This document shows, one piece after another, positions 1 through 6,749 of a stretch of 11,752 bases of DNA. Position 1 is the stretch's first letter. The number at the start of each line of letters is the position of its first letter. A model generated the notes under the pieces. It worked only from the letters and a program-made list of their open reading frames with translations. It was not told where the DNA came from and did no database searches. Both the position numbers and the translations under genes were made by a program. The stretch is from Maribacter sp. (GTDB taxonomy: Bacteria; Bacteroidota; Bacteroidia; Flavobacteriales; Flavobacteriaceae), in the NCBI GenBank assembly GCA_030730545.1, contig JANQUX010000022.1:1-11752 (forward strand). The letters are read 5' to 3'.

Positions 1-666
1 ACACAAGACGTATTCTTCCATATTTTCAACCATTTACATCAAAACGGAAAGCAAGTTATATTAACATCGGATAAAGCTCCTGTAGATATGCAGGATATCG
101 AGCAACGTTTACTTTCTCGTTTTAAATGGGGATTATCCGCAGAACTACAGAGTCCTGATTACGAAACTAGAATTTCCATCTTAAAGAACAAGTTATATAG
201 AGATGGTGTTGAAATACCTGATGACATTATAGAATATGTTGCTAAACATATTAAAACAAATATTAGAGAATTAGAAGGTGCTATTATTTCTTTGATTGCA
301 CAGTCTACCTTGAACAAAAGAGAAGTTACTATCGAACTTGCCCAACAGGTTGTTGAGAAATTCGTAAAAAATACCAAAAGAGAAGTTTCTATTGACTACA
401 TACAAAAAGTAGTATCAGATTACTTTGAAATGGATGTAGCAACTCTGCAGTCTAAAACAAGAAAAAGACATATTGTACAAGCAAGACAATTAGCGATGTT
501 CTTTGCCAAAAAATTTACCAAAGCTTCATTAGCAAGTATAGGTTCGCAAATTGGTAAAAGAGATCACGCTACTGTTTTACATGCTTGCAAAACTGTTGAC
601 AACCTTGCAGAAACCGATAAGCAGTTTCGTAAATACATAGACGACCTAACTAAGAAATTTTCTTAA
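1..666 (+). CDS. dnaA: Chromosomal replication initiator DnaA, C-terminal part (5' end outside window)
   Basis: DnaA binds DnaA boxes at oriC and, as an ATP-bound filament, opens the origin and helps load the helicase. The reading frame is open from base 1, so the gene is cut by the window edge. It begins just after where Walker B would lie. The translation TQDVFFHIFNHLHQNGK is typical of the AAA+ domain, followed by sensor 1 (ILTSDKAP) and the arginine-finger region (DIEQRLLSRFKWG). The sensor 2 segment follows (TNIRELEGAI). The C-terminal domain IV carries the DNA-binding signature around IGKRDHATVLHACKTV, near the end of the protein. About 221 residues are present of a usual 450-480. The tyrosine phosphatase gene starts 12 bp after the stop, so the two are probably co-transcribed. 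Identification is certain; nothing is odd in the visible part. Confidence 0.98.
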   Translation, partial: TQDVFFHIFNHLHQNGKQVILTSDKAPVDMQDIEQRLLSRFKWGLSAELQSPDYETRISILKNKLYRDGVEIPDDIIEYVAKHIKTNIRELEGAIISLIAQSTLNKREVTIELAQQVVEKFVKNTKREVSIDYIQKVVSDYFEMDVATLQSKTRKRHIVQARQLAMFFAKKFTKASLASIGSQIGKRDHATVLHACKTVDNLAETDKQFRKYIDDLTKKFS

Positions 667-678
667 AACTTACGTTAC

Positions 679-1137
679 ATGAAGGTGTTGATGGTTTGCC
701 TAGGTAATATATGCAGGTCACCATTGGCTGAAGGTATATTAAAAAGTAAGGTCGATACTACCAAAATACTAGTTGAATCTGCCGGTACAGCTGGTTACCA
801 TATTGGCAAAGCACCAGACCCAAGATCTATTAAAGTAGCCAAAGAACACGGCATAGATATTAGTTCGCAAGTTTGCCGAAAGTTTACTGTTTCAGATTTT
901 GATTCTTTTGATATTATATATGCCATGGATAAAAGTAACTATGGTAATATTATTGATTTAGCAAGAAATAAAGCAGATGCCCAAAAAGTGAAGCTTATTT
1001 TAAACGAAATAAGTTCTTCAGACGAAGAAGTTCCAGATCCATATTATGATGCCGAAGACGGATTTGAGCATGTTTTTCAAATGATTGATCAAGCTTGCCA
1101 TAGCATAGCCGCAAGACTAGAAAGTAAAAAACCTTAA
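679..1137 (+). CDS. Low-molecular-weight protein tyrosine phosphatase
   Basis: A cytoplasmic phosphatase of the arsenate-reductase/LMW-PTP fold that removes phosphate from protein tyrosines or small phospho-substrates through a cysteinyl-phosphate intermediate. At 152 residues it has normal family length. The P-loop CX5R lies at the very N-terminus (Cys7 to Arg13, CLGNICRS), and the general acid is in the DPYYD motif (Asp120). The start at 679 is forced by the P-loop, which begins a few residues in. It lies 12 bp after dnaA with no terminator between them. In Gram-positives and proteobacteria such enzymes often act with tyrosine kinases of exopolysaccharide export, but no such kinase is in the window, so the substrate is unknown. 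Confidence 0.96.
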   Translation: MKVLMVCLGNICRSPLAEGILKSKVDTTKILVESAGTAGYHIGKAPDPRSIKVAKEHGIDISSQVCRKFTVSDFDSFDIIYAMDKSNYGNIIDLARNKADAQKVKLILNEISSSDEEVPDPYYDAEDGFEHVFQMIDQACHSIAARLESKKP

Positions 1138-1222
1138 AGCAAGCCCACGAGAAATTTGTAGCACAATAACATTTCGAGGCAAACCTTGAAGCATTTAAAT
1201 CTCGATTATCAAGTAAATAGTA

Positions 1223-1945
1223 ATGAGCACACAAAACGGAAAAATAGGGAAGGTATATTTAATACCAACAACATTGGGCGATATGCCCCCATTAGAAGTT
1301 TTACCCATTTCAATAAAGCAAACTATTGAAAAATTGGACCACTATATCGTTGAAAACGAAAAAACCGCTCGACATTTCATAAAAAAAATCAGTCCCAGAA
1401 AATCACAACCCAGCCTAAAGCTATTTGCTTTAAATAAGTTTACACTGGCAGAAGAAATTCCTAGTTTTCTAAATCCTTGTTTAGAAGGTTATGACGTAGG
1501 CATACTTTCTGAAGCTGGTTGCCCCGGTATTGCAGACCCAGGTGCAGCAGTAGTCAAAATTGCACACGATAAGAATATACAGGTTATTCCCTTAGTTGGG
1601 CCATCTTCTATTCTTTTGGCATTAATGGCAAGTGGCATGAACGGTCAAAACTTTGCCTTTAATGGTTATCTACCTATCGATGGAGCCGATCGTAAAAAAC
1701 ATATTAAAAATCTAGAGCGTAGATCAAAAGAAGAAGACCAATGGCAGTTGTTTATCGAAACGCCTTATAGAAATAATAAAATGCTAGAAGAGCTGATTAA
1801 GACCTTAGCACCTAGTACTCGAGTTTGTGTAGCCGCCGATATTACCTTACCAACGGAATATATTAAAACCAAAACTGCCATAAACTGGAAAACAGAAAAT
1901 GTAGATCTACACAAAAGACCTGCAATTTTTATTATTCAAGCATAA
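1223..1945 (+). CDS. RsmI-like SAM-dependent methyltransferase (tetrapyrrole methylase fold), short form
   Basis: A 240-residue protein of the family that includes RsmI, which 2'-O-methylates C1402 of 16S rRNA. Family blocks are in order: the N-terminal strand and loop VYLIPTTLGD (11-20, for the VPTPIGNLGD of RsmI), the SAM-site block GILSEAGCPGIADPG (93-107), VIPLVGPSSILLALMASG (121-138), FAFNGYLP (144-151) and a later ETPYRN block. It is about 45 residues shorter than E. coli RsmI and lacks its C-terminal extension. The TLGD for NLGD change also suggests a paralogue rather than RsmI itself. It is 85 bp downstream of the phosphatase gene with no clear promoter or terminator between, and its stop runs into a shared convergent terminator. 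The fold is sure; the rRNA target is an inference. Confidence 0.88.
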   Translation: MSTQNGKIGKVYLIPTTLGDMPPLEVLPISIKQTIEKLDHYIVENEKTARHFIKKISPRKSQPSLKLFALNKFTLAEEIPSFLNPCLEGYDVGILSEAGCPGIADPGAAVVKIAHDKNIQVIPLVGPSSILLALMASGMNGQNFAFNGYLPIDGADRKKHIKNLERRSKEEDQWQLFIETPYRNNKMLEELIKTLAPSTRVCVAADITLPTEYIKTKTAINWKTENVDLHKRPAIFIIQA

Positions 1946-1976
1946 AAAAAACCTTGACAACGAATTGCCAAGGTTT
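1944..1976. terminator. Convergent terminator hairpin
   Basis: AAACCTTG (1949-1956) pairs with CAAGGTTT (1969-1976). Inside, CAA/TTG add three more pairs beyond one A/C mismatch, leaving a CGAA loop. The A run at 1944-1950 becomes a U tract for transcripts on the minus strand, so the site mainly ends the leftward lysozyme-like gene (stop at 2002). The right-hand side has only a weak T run (CACATTTTC) for the rightward methyltransferase gene, whose stop overlaps the left edge. Confidence 0.85.
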
Positions 1977-2001
1977 CACATTTTCATATCTACTTAAACT
2001 C

Positions 2002-2631
2002 TTAAATTCTTGGATTACGTTTTGCTTCTATCATAGATACATCGTAACCAGAAAACTTTTTCATATAGTTAGAAATACTGGTACCATAACCATCTGAAAT
2101 TTCCATTCGACCATGTGACCTAAGATATAATTTTACATTACCTGCACCTGCTAAATGGGCGGCTGCTAGAATACCAGACTCTGTAACTTCTACCCCATTC
2201 ATACGTACACCCACGTATCGCTTAATATCTTTTCTAAGAATCCATTTGTTACGAGATGTATTTATATGAAAAACTTTTTCTTGCAATACAGGATTGCTTA
2301 AAAACTGATTTCCATCATACACACCAACTAGTTCTAAGGTGCTCAACCCAAATTGATATTTCCCCAAATACCCAAAAGTATTGGTAACAAAATAGTTACC
2401 CTGAGACTCTTTAAAAGCTAAAGCTTCTTTAAAGCCTATAAATTGACTACCAAGAAAGGGGGGAGCGATTTGATAATTTGACAAAAGAGCTTCGTCTTGA
2501 GGAAACGAAACCATAATAGGGTTTTTAACTTTTAGCTGCTCTGGCACTTTAACCGTAAAAGGTTTAAAGCCATAACCAGATAAAATAAACATCACAATAA
2601 GAGGACAACTTGCTAATATCCATCTTCTCAT
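2002..2631 (-). CDS. Membrane-anchored lysozyme-fold (transglycosylase-like) protein
   Basis: A 209-residue protein with a hydrophobic N-terminus (about residues 3-19) after MRR, predicted to be a signal anchor or signal peptide that takes it to the periplasm. The core EALAFKESQGNY (69-80, candidate catalytic Glu75) followed by FGYLGKYQFG (86-95) and GILAAAHLAGAGNVKLYL (153-170) matches the pattern of small SLT/lysozyme-superfamily proteins that cleave peptidoglycan glycan strands. Flavobacterial homologues are often labelled 'peptidoglycan-binding protein LysM', but no LysM repeat is visible here. It lies 146 bp downstream of mltG on the same strand and has its own -7 box. The fold is well supported; enzymatic activity is inferred. 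A Cys9 after LAS is too close to the N-terminus to be a credible lipobox. Confidence 0.75.
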   Translation of the reverse strand: MRRWILASCPLIVMFILSGYGFKPFTVKVPEQLKVKNPIMVSFPQDEALLSNYQIAPPFLGSQFIGFKEALAFKESQGNYFVTNTFGYLGKYQFGLSTLELVGVYDGNQFLSNPVLQEKVFHINTSRNKWILRKDIKRYVGVRMNGVEVTESGILAAAHLAGAGNVKLYLRSHGRMEISDGYGTSISNYMKKFSGYDVSMIEAKRNPRI

Positions 2632-2687
2632 ACCATATATTTCTTAAGACCTACAGCGACTATTATTGCTTGCTTAAATTTCTGGGG

Positions 2688-2695
2688 CAAAGGTA
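2688..2695 (-). promoter_or_regulatory. Bacteroidota -7 box upstream of the lysozyme-like gene
   Basis: Read on the minus strand the sequence is TACCTTTG, a perfect TAnnTTTG. It would place the transcript start near 2682 and give a leader of about 50 nt before the ATG at 2631. No clear TTG -33 element is seen at the expected distance, which fits a promoter needing an activator. Near-palindromic repeats lie just upstream (2712-2760). Confidence 0.6.
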
Positions 2696-2711
2696 GACCT
2701 GAAATTATAAG

Positions 2712-2760
2712 AGTTTAAGAAGGTTCTGTTAAAAGAATACAGATTTAGTTAAGAAGTTCT
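2712..2760. repeat. Two spaced near-palindromic direct repeats, possible operator
   Basis: AGTTTAAGAAGGTTCT (2712-2727) and AGTTAAGAAGTTCT (2747-2760) differ only by two single-base indels and start 35 bp apart. Each contains AGAA and TTCT arms around one or two central bases. They lie between the mltG stop and the -7 box at 2688-2695, upstream of that box for the leftward gene, where an activator would bind. Chance similarity in AT-rich DNA cannot be excluded. Confidence 0.35.
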
Positions 2761-2777
2761 AAAAATCGGTTAAAAGT

Positions 2778-3821
2778 TTATCTATTGATTTTTTGAGCAT
2801 TGATCCATCGGATGTACTGCTCTTTATTTCGGTTGTGCTGCGCTAAATTCTCTGCAAACATGTGATAACCGAACTTTTCTACATTAGCCACAAAATAGTA
2901 GTAATTATGTTTTTTAGGGTTCAAAACGGCATCTATTGCCGTAATATCGGGCATTGCAATAGGACCTGGTGGCAAACCTGCATACTTATACGTATTGTAA
3001 GGTGAATCCATTTCCAGATCCCTATACAGGACTCTTTTTATGATCGTATCGTAATTACCCGTTTCTTTTTTGATAGCATATATTACCGTTGGATCAGCCT
3101 GTAACAACATTCCCTTTCGTAGCCTGTTTAAATATACACCTGCAACTGTTGGTCTTTCGTCTACTTTTGCCGTTTCTTTATGCACAATCGATGCCAAGGC
3201 AATTACTTCATTAGGTTTTAAGCCAAGTGCACTAGCTTTCTCTTTACGGGTATCGGTCCAGAAACGATTATACTCCTTTAACATTCTTGCTCTAAAAGAT
3301 TCTGCCGATGTGTTCCAAAAGAACTCATAACTGTTCGGTATATAAAGTGATATTTTATTGGCGTGATCAAAACCATTCGCTTTCATAAAATCTTTATCGT
3401 CGAATGCTGCAACTAACGAAGTACTATCCGCTTCTATTTGACTTGCAATTCTACCCGCCAGATCATTTATATTTTCTTGATTGTTAAAAGATACTTTTAC
3501 CGGTATATTTCCGCTTCGCAATGAGTTTACTATCTCATTGTTATTCATACCCTTACCTAACTTATACTTACCTGCTTTGATTTTATTTAAATATCCTTTT
3601 CTATCTGCTGCAGATTCAAATGAACTAAAATCTTTTACAAGCGGCGTAAGTTGTTCTTCTAAATCACTAATCGTAGCATCGGTAGGTATAAAAACTATAG
3701 CTTCATCATTGTCAAAACTAGTATTGGGAGTGAAAAAAGTACGATATGCCGAATACCCAAAAATTCCGCCACCAATTAGTCCTACAGCTACTACACCTAA
3801 TAATATACGCTTGATGCTCAT
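2778..3821 (-). CDS. mltG: Endolytic murein transglycosylase MltG
   Basis: MltG is an inner-membrane lytic transglycosylase that cuts nascent glycan strands and is thought to set their length. The 347-residue product has one N-terminal membrane helix (about residues 5-27), a LysM-like region of the YceG family, then the catalytic block VIALASIVHKETAKVDERPTV; Glu216 in HKET corresponds to the catalytic Glu of E. coli MltG (EKET). It is followed by VYLNRLRKGMLLQADPTVIYA and by the conserved SPYNTYKYAGLPPGPI segment. The substitution of His for Glu just before KET is the only change in that motif. The start overlaps the stop of the acetyltransferase gene by one base (TAATG), so it is translationally coupled in the dapF operon. 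Length and motifs are normal. Confidence 0.96.
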   Translation of the reverse strand: MSIKRILLGVVAVGLIGGGIFGYSAYRTFFTPNTSFDNDEAIVFIPTDATISDLEEQLTPLVKDFSSFESAADRKGYLNKIKAGKYKLGKGMNNNEIVNSLRSGNIPVKVSFNNQENINDLAGRIASQIEADSTSLVAAFDDKDFMKANGFDHANKISLYIPNSYEFFWNTSAESFRARMLKEYNRFWTDTRKEKASALGLKPNEVIALASIVHKETAKVDERPTVAGVYLNRLRKGMLLQADPTVIYAIKKETGNYDTIIKRVLYRDLEMDSPYNTYKYAGLPPGPIAMPDITAIDAVLNPKKHNYYYFVANVEKFGYHMFAENLAQHNRNKEQYIRWINAQKINR

Positions 3822-4345
3822 TAATTATTTATTTTTTGTAATAAAACTTCATTCTTATACACGCCCTTAAATCGTACCCAATCTTTCTTCATTCCAACTT
3901 CTTGAAAACCTAACTTTTTAAATAAATGTAAGCTTGGTGCATTTTCTTCTAAAATATTGGCATAAACCTGCCTTAAGCCCAAAACATCGAACAAGTAATT
4001 GCACAGCAACGTTACTGCTTCTGCCCCTACTCCTTTATTTCTTTGATTTTCGTTGAGAATAATTATGCCGATACCAGCTCTCTTATGGTTTGGTTCAAAA
4101 TCAAAAACATCGATCAGACCAATTGCTTGATGCTCTTGCGAACATATCACTAAACGCAATTGCTTAACATCATAAATATCTCGATGGGCATTATCAAGAT
4201 AGAGTTGTAATACATCTTTCGAATAGGGAGTAACCGTACCGCTAACTTCCCAAACAGCTGTATCATTCTCAAGTGCATACAGAAAATCGAGGTCTCTTTG
4301 TTCTAAAGCCCTTAGATAAATCTGTTCTCCTTTTAATGTTACCAC
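3821..4345 (-). CDS. GNAT family acetyltransferase, RimJ/RimL/SpeG type
   Basis: A 174-residue cytoplasmic acetyl-CoA-dependent N-acetyltransferase. The N-terminal strand LKGEQIYLRALEQRDL is typical of the RimJ/RimL group. The acetyl-CoA pyrophosphate loop is QRNKGVG (101-107, giving RxxGxG), and the C-terminal part NAPSLHLFKKLGFQEVG (135-151) is the conserved B motif. The substrate could be a protein N-terminus, a polyamine or another amine; nothing in the sequence decides this. The gene overlaps dapF by 7 bp upstream and mltG by 1 bp downstream. That tight sandwich suggests co-translation and perhaps a link to the cell wall, but this is inference only. Confidence 0.92.
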   Translation of the reverse strand: MVTLKGEQIYLRALEQRDLDFLYALENDTAVWEVSGTVTPYSKDVLQLYLDNAHRDIYDVKQLRLVICSQEHQAIGLIDVFDFEPNHKRAGIGIIILNENQRNKGVGAEAVTLLCNYLFDVLGLRQVYANILEENAPSLHLFKKLGFQEVGMKKDWVRFKGVYKNEVLLQKINN

Positions 4346-5115
4346 AACATCTCTCCTTTAAATACTTGTTTTGCTTCTCCTTTTAAATAGATATCGCTAT
4401 ACGAGCCTTGATTTTCTTGAAAGGTAACCTCTAGATTACCTCCAAGAGCATTTACTGCAATAGTTTTGTTCTTTGTATTACCTAAATGAAACATGCTCAA
4501 CGCAACTGCCGTTACACCTGTACCACATGATAAGGTTTCATCTTCAACTCCGCGTTCGTAGGTTCTAATATCAAATCCGCCTTCAGCATTGGCTTCCACA
4601 AAATTGATATTACTCCCTTTTTCTCCATAAACACCATAACGCATACGTGCACCTTCTTTAACAACATCAAAAGACTTTAAATCTTTTACCATTTGAACAT
4701 GATGGGGCGAACCTGTATTCATAAACAGCGCATTCGGTTTCTCTTTTACCTGACTCACATCTGTCATTTTAAGACTTACGACATCACCTATAATAGTTGC
4801 TTCGTGCAAACCATCTACAGCAATAAATATAGTATCCTTTTTTATAATGTCAAGAAAATGGGCAAAGGCAACAATGCATCTTCCGCCATTACCACACATA
4901 CTTCCTTCTTTTCCATCCGCATTAAAATAAACCATTCGAAAATCGGTAGTATCGTCATTTTCTAATAAAATGAGTCCGTCAGAACCTACTCCGAATCTTC
5001 TATGACAGATTTTAGCGATTAACGCATTATCTTCTTTCGGGAACTGCCCATTGCGATTATCGACCATCACAAAATCATTACCCGTACCTTGATATTTATA
5101 GAATGTATTTTTCAT
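4339..5115 (-). CDS. dapF: Diaminopimelate epimerase
   Basis: DapF converts LL- to meso-diaminopimelate, the cross-linking residue of Gram-negative peptidoglycan and precursor of lysine. At 258 residues it is of usual length (E. coli about 274). The N-terminal KYQGTGNDFVMVDNR (8-21), the first catalytic cysteine in SMCGNGGRC (Cys74) and the second in SCGTGVTA (Cys197) are all present. GSPHHV (135-140) and GSNINFV (167-173) are also conserved family segments. The gene leads a three-gene overlapping operon with the acetyltransferase and mltG, and is divergent from the htrA-like gene. A -7 box lies 16 bp upstream of the start codon. No anomaly is seen. Confidence 0.98.
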   Translation of the reverse strand: MKNTFYKYQGTGNDFVMVDNRNGQFPKEDNALIAKICHRRFGVGSDGLILLENDDTTDFRMVYFNADGKEGSMCGNGGRCIVAFAHFLDIIKKDTIFIAVDGLHEATIIGDVVSLKMTDVSQVKEKPNALFMNTGSPHHVQMVKDLKSFDVVKEGARMRYGVYGEKGSNINFVEANAEGGFDIRTYERGVEDETLSCGTGVTAVALSMFHLGNTKNKTIAVNALGGNLEVTFQENQGSYSDIYLKGEAKQVFKGEMLW

Positions 5116-5130
5116 GCTTTACTAAAGACC

Positions 5131-5138
5131 CAAAGATA
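5131..5138 (-). promoter_or_regulatory. Bacteroidota -7 box for the dapF operon
   Basis: On the minus strand this reads TATCTTTG, a perfect TAnnTTTG. The start of transcription would be near 5125, giving a leader of only about 10 nt before the dapF ATG at 5115. No TTG -33 element is visible at the usual spacing; the direct repeat at 5161-5180 lies in that neighbourhood. Confidence 0.6.
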
Positions 5139-5160
5139 GCACATAATTAGGTTTTCTTTG

Positions 5161-5180
5161 GTAGTTAAAAAGTAGTTAAA
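5161..5180. repeat. GTAGTTAAA direct repeat with 11-bp period in the divergent promoter region
   Basis: GTAGTTAAA occurs at 5161-5169 and again at 5172-5180, exactly one helical turn apart. It sits between the two divergent -7 boxes (5131-5138 leftward, 5207-5214 rightward), about 23 and 27 bp from them. Direct repeats with this period are a common arrangement for response-regulator dimers. No regulator is identified, so the function is inferred from position only. Confidence 0.4.
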
Positions 5181-5206
5181 CGCTTATCAAATAGCGCAAA
5201 AACGAG

Positions 5207-5214
5207 TAATTTTG
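5207..5214 (+). promoter_or_regulatory. Bacteroidota -7 box for the HtrA-like protease gene
   Basis: TAATTTTG matches TAnnTTTG and ends 22 bp before the ATG at 5237. The start site would be near 5220, with a leader of about 15-20 nt. A -33 TTG is not evident at 17-23 bp upstream. Confidence 0.6.
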
Positions 5215-5236
5215 TGTAGAATATGTTAAAACATTA

Positions 5237-6634
5237 ATGAATATGAAAAGAATAGCAAGTCTGTTATTTGTATCTGTTTTTGCCGGTGCAATTACATTGG
5301 GCGCTTACAAACTATTTTTCGAGAAGGAAAATTTTACCATTATTAGCCAAGAGAGCAATGGCGCTGTTGTAAATGCTAGTTATACGCCGACTTCTGCTAG
5401 AGGTGCCGGAATTAATGAGGTTGACTTTACCAGTGCTGCCGAAAATACAGTAAACGCAGTGGTTCACGTTAAAAACATCACCCTTAGCAAAGGACCAACA
5501 ACTATATTCGATATTTTTTATGGAACTGGTGGTAGTGCCGTACCGCAAGTTGGTACCGGATCGGGAGTAATTATATCTTCTGATGGATATATAGTTACCA
5601 ATAACCATGTCATCAATAAAGCTACACAATTACAGGTTACCCTTAATAACAACAGAACGTATAATGCAGAACTTATTGGTACTGATCCCAATTCTGACAT
5701 TGCTCTTATAAAAATTGATACAGATGAAAAACTGCCTTATTTAGCCTTTGGCGATTCTGATCATACAAAAATCGGCGAATGGGTATTGGCAGTTGGTAAT
5801 CCTTTCAATCTTACTTCTACCGTAACTGCAGGTATTGTAAGTGCCAAAGCTCGTAATCTTGGAAAAAATCAATCTTTTATACAGACAGATGCTGCTGTAA
5901 ACCCTGGCAACTCAGGTGGTGCTTTGGTAAATACTAACGGAGACTTAGTGGGTATAAATACAGCGATTACTTCACAAACTGGTTCTTATGTTGGCTATTC
6001 TTTTGCGGTGCCTAGTAATATTGCCAAAAAGGTTGTTCAAGATATTTTAGAATACGGTAATGTTCAGAAAGGATTTATGGGTATTAGCCCTGCGCCTGTG
6101 AATACGAGAGATGCTATTGAAAAAGGAATTAATAATATAGACGGCGTATTTATTGAATTGGTCGAAGAAGAGTCTGCAGCGCAAGAAGCAGGGATTGTTG
6201 TCGGTGATATCATAAAAAAAGTGGATGAAATTGATGTGCATAAATATCCAGATTTAACCGGATACCTTTCTACAAAAAGACCAGGTGATACTCTAGCCTT
6301 TGTAATTGATAGAGATAAAGAACTCATCACTTTACCTTTAATTTTGAAAGAAAGACAAAAATTGGTTGTGCCTGAAATGGGCTTAGAAGTTAAGAACCTT
6401 ACCGAGCACGATAAAAAGGTTTACAAAACAACATCGGGAGTAAAAATCACCGGCGTACCTGAGAGATACAGAGGTTATGGTTTATCTGAAAAGGTTATCG
6501 TTAAAGTAGACGATCATGAGATTGGAAATATTGACGACGCATATACCGCCTTCGGTGCTATTACTAAGTACGGAAAAACAGTTATTGTTATGGTGGGGTC
6601 AAATGGCGAACGAGACCGCCTTATTTTCCAGTAA
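5237..6634 (+). CDS. Periplasmic serine protease of the HtrA/DegP family
   Basis: An envelope stress protease and chaperone that degrades misfolded periplasmic proteins. The 465-residue product has a hydrophobic signal or anchor segment (about 5-24), then a trypsin-fold domain (about 60-270). The catalytic triad is His124 (TNNHVI), Asp154 (DPNSDIALIKID) and Ser226 (NPGNSGGAL). Two PDZ-like regions follow: PDZ1 at about 278-370 (GFMGISP and EEESAAQEAGIVVGDIIKKVD) and a more divergent one at about 385-465. It is thus DegP/DegQ-like in layout rather than single-PDZ DegS-like. ATG codons at 5237 and 5243 are both possible starts. It is divergent from dapF and has its own -7 box and its own strong terminator, so it is probably monocistronic. 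Confidence 0.95.
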   Translation: MNMKRIASLLFVSVFAGAITLGAYKLFFEKENFTIISQESNGAVVNASYTPTSARGAGINEVDFTSAAENTVNAVVHVKNITLSKGPTTIFDIFYGTGGSAVPQVGTGSGVIISSDGYIVTNNHVINKATQLQVTLNNNRTYNAELIGTDPNSDIALIKIDTDEKLPYLAFGDSDHTKIGEWVLAVGNPFNLTSTVTAGIVSAKARNLGKNQSFIQTDAAVNPGNSGGALVNTNGDLVGINTAITSQTGSYVGYSFAVPSNIAKKVVQDILEYGNVQKGFMGISPAPVNTRDAIEKGINNIDGVFIELVEEESAAQEAGIVVGDIIKKVDEIDVHKYPDLTGYLSTKRPGDTLAFVIDRDKELITLPLILKERQKLVVPEMGLEVKNLTEHDKKVYKTTSGVKITGVPERYRGYGLSEKVIVKVDDHEIGNIDDAYTAFGAITKYGKTVIVMVGSNGERDRLIFQ

Positions 6635-6652
6635 AAAATAACTAAAAAATAC

Positions 6653-6681
6653 AGCCTTCGCAAAAACGAAGGCTTTTTTTT
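6653..6681 (+). terminator. Intrinsic terminator after the HtrA-like gene
   Basis: AGCCTTCG (6653-6660) pairs perfectly with CGAAGGCT (6667-6674) around a 6-nt loop, followed by a run of eight T (6674-6681). It lies 19 bp after the protease stop codon and upstream of the GAPDH promoter. Confidence 0.93.
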
Positions 6682-6713
6682 GAAAAATATTTATTTTAAG
6701 TGGTTAATTTTTC

Positions 6714-6721
6714 TAGTTTTG
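6714..6721 (+). promoter_or_regulatory. Bacteroidota -7 box for the GAPDH gene
   Basis: TAGTTTTG matches TAnnTTTG and ends 28 bp before the ATG at 6750, giving a leader of about 20 nt that is A-rich and lacks a Shine-Dalgarno sequence. It lies directly after the terminator at 6653-6681, so the gene is transcribed independently. A -33 TTG is not obvious. Confidence 0.65.
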
Positions 6722-6749
6722 TGCGAATTATAAAAATAATCAACTAATT

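Noticed and set aside
133..141. DnaA-box-like TTATCCGCA
   Set aside because: One mismatch to TTATNCACA, single copy, inside the dnaA coding region; no cluster or AT-rich unwinding region nearby.
1138..1222. Inverted repeat CGAGA (1148-1152) / TCTCG (1200-1204) between phosphatase and methyltransferase genes
   Set aside because: Five base pairs over a 47-nt loop with no T tract; likely chance.
2603..2631. Lipobox-like LASC at the N-terminus of the lysozyme-like protein
   Set aside because: Cys9 leaves too short a signal sequence before it; the hydrophobic stretch continues past it.
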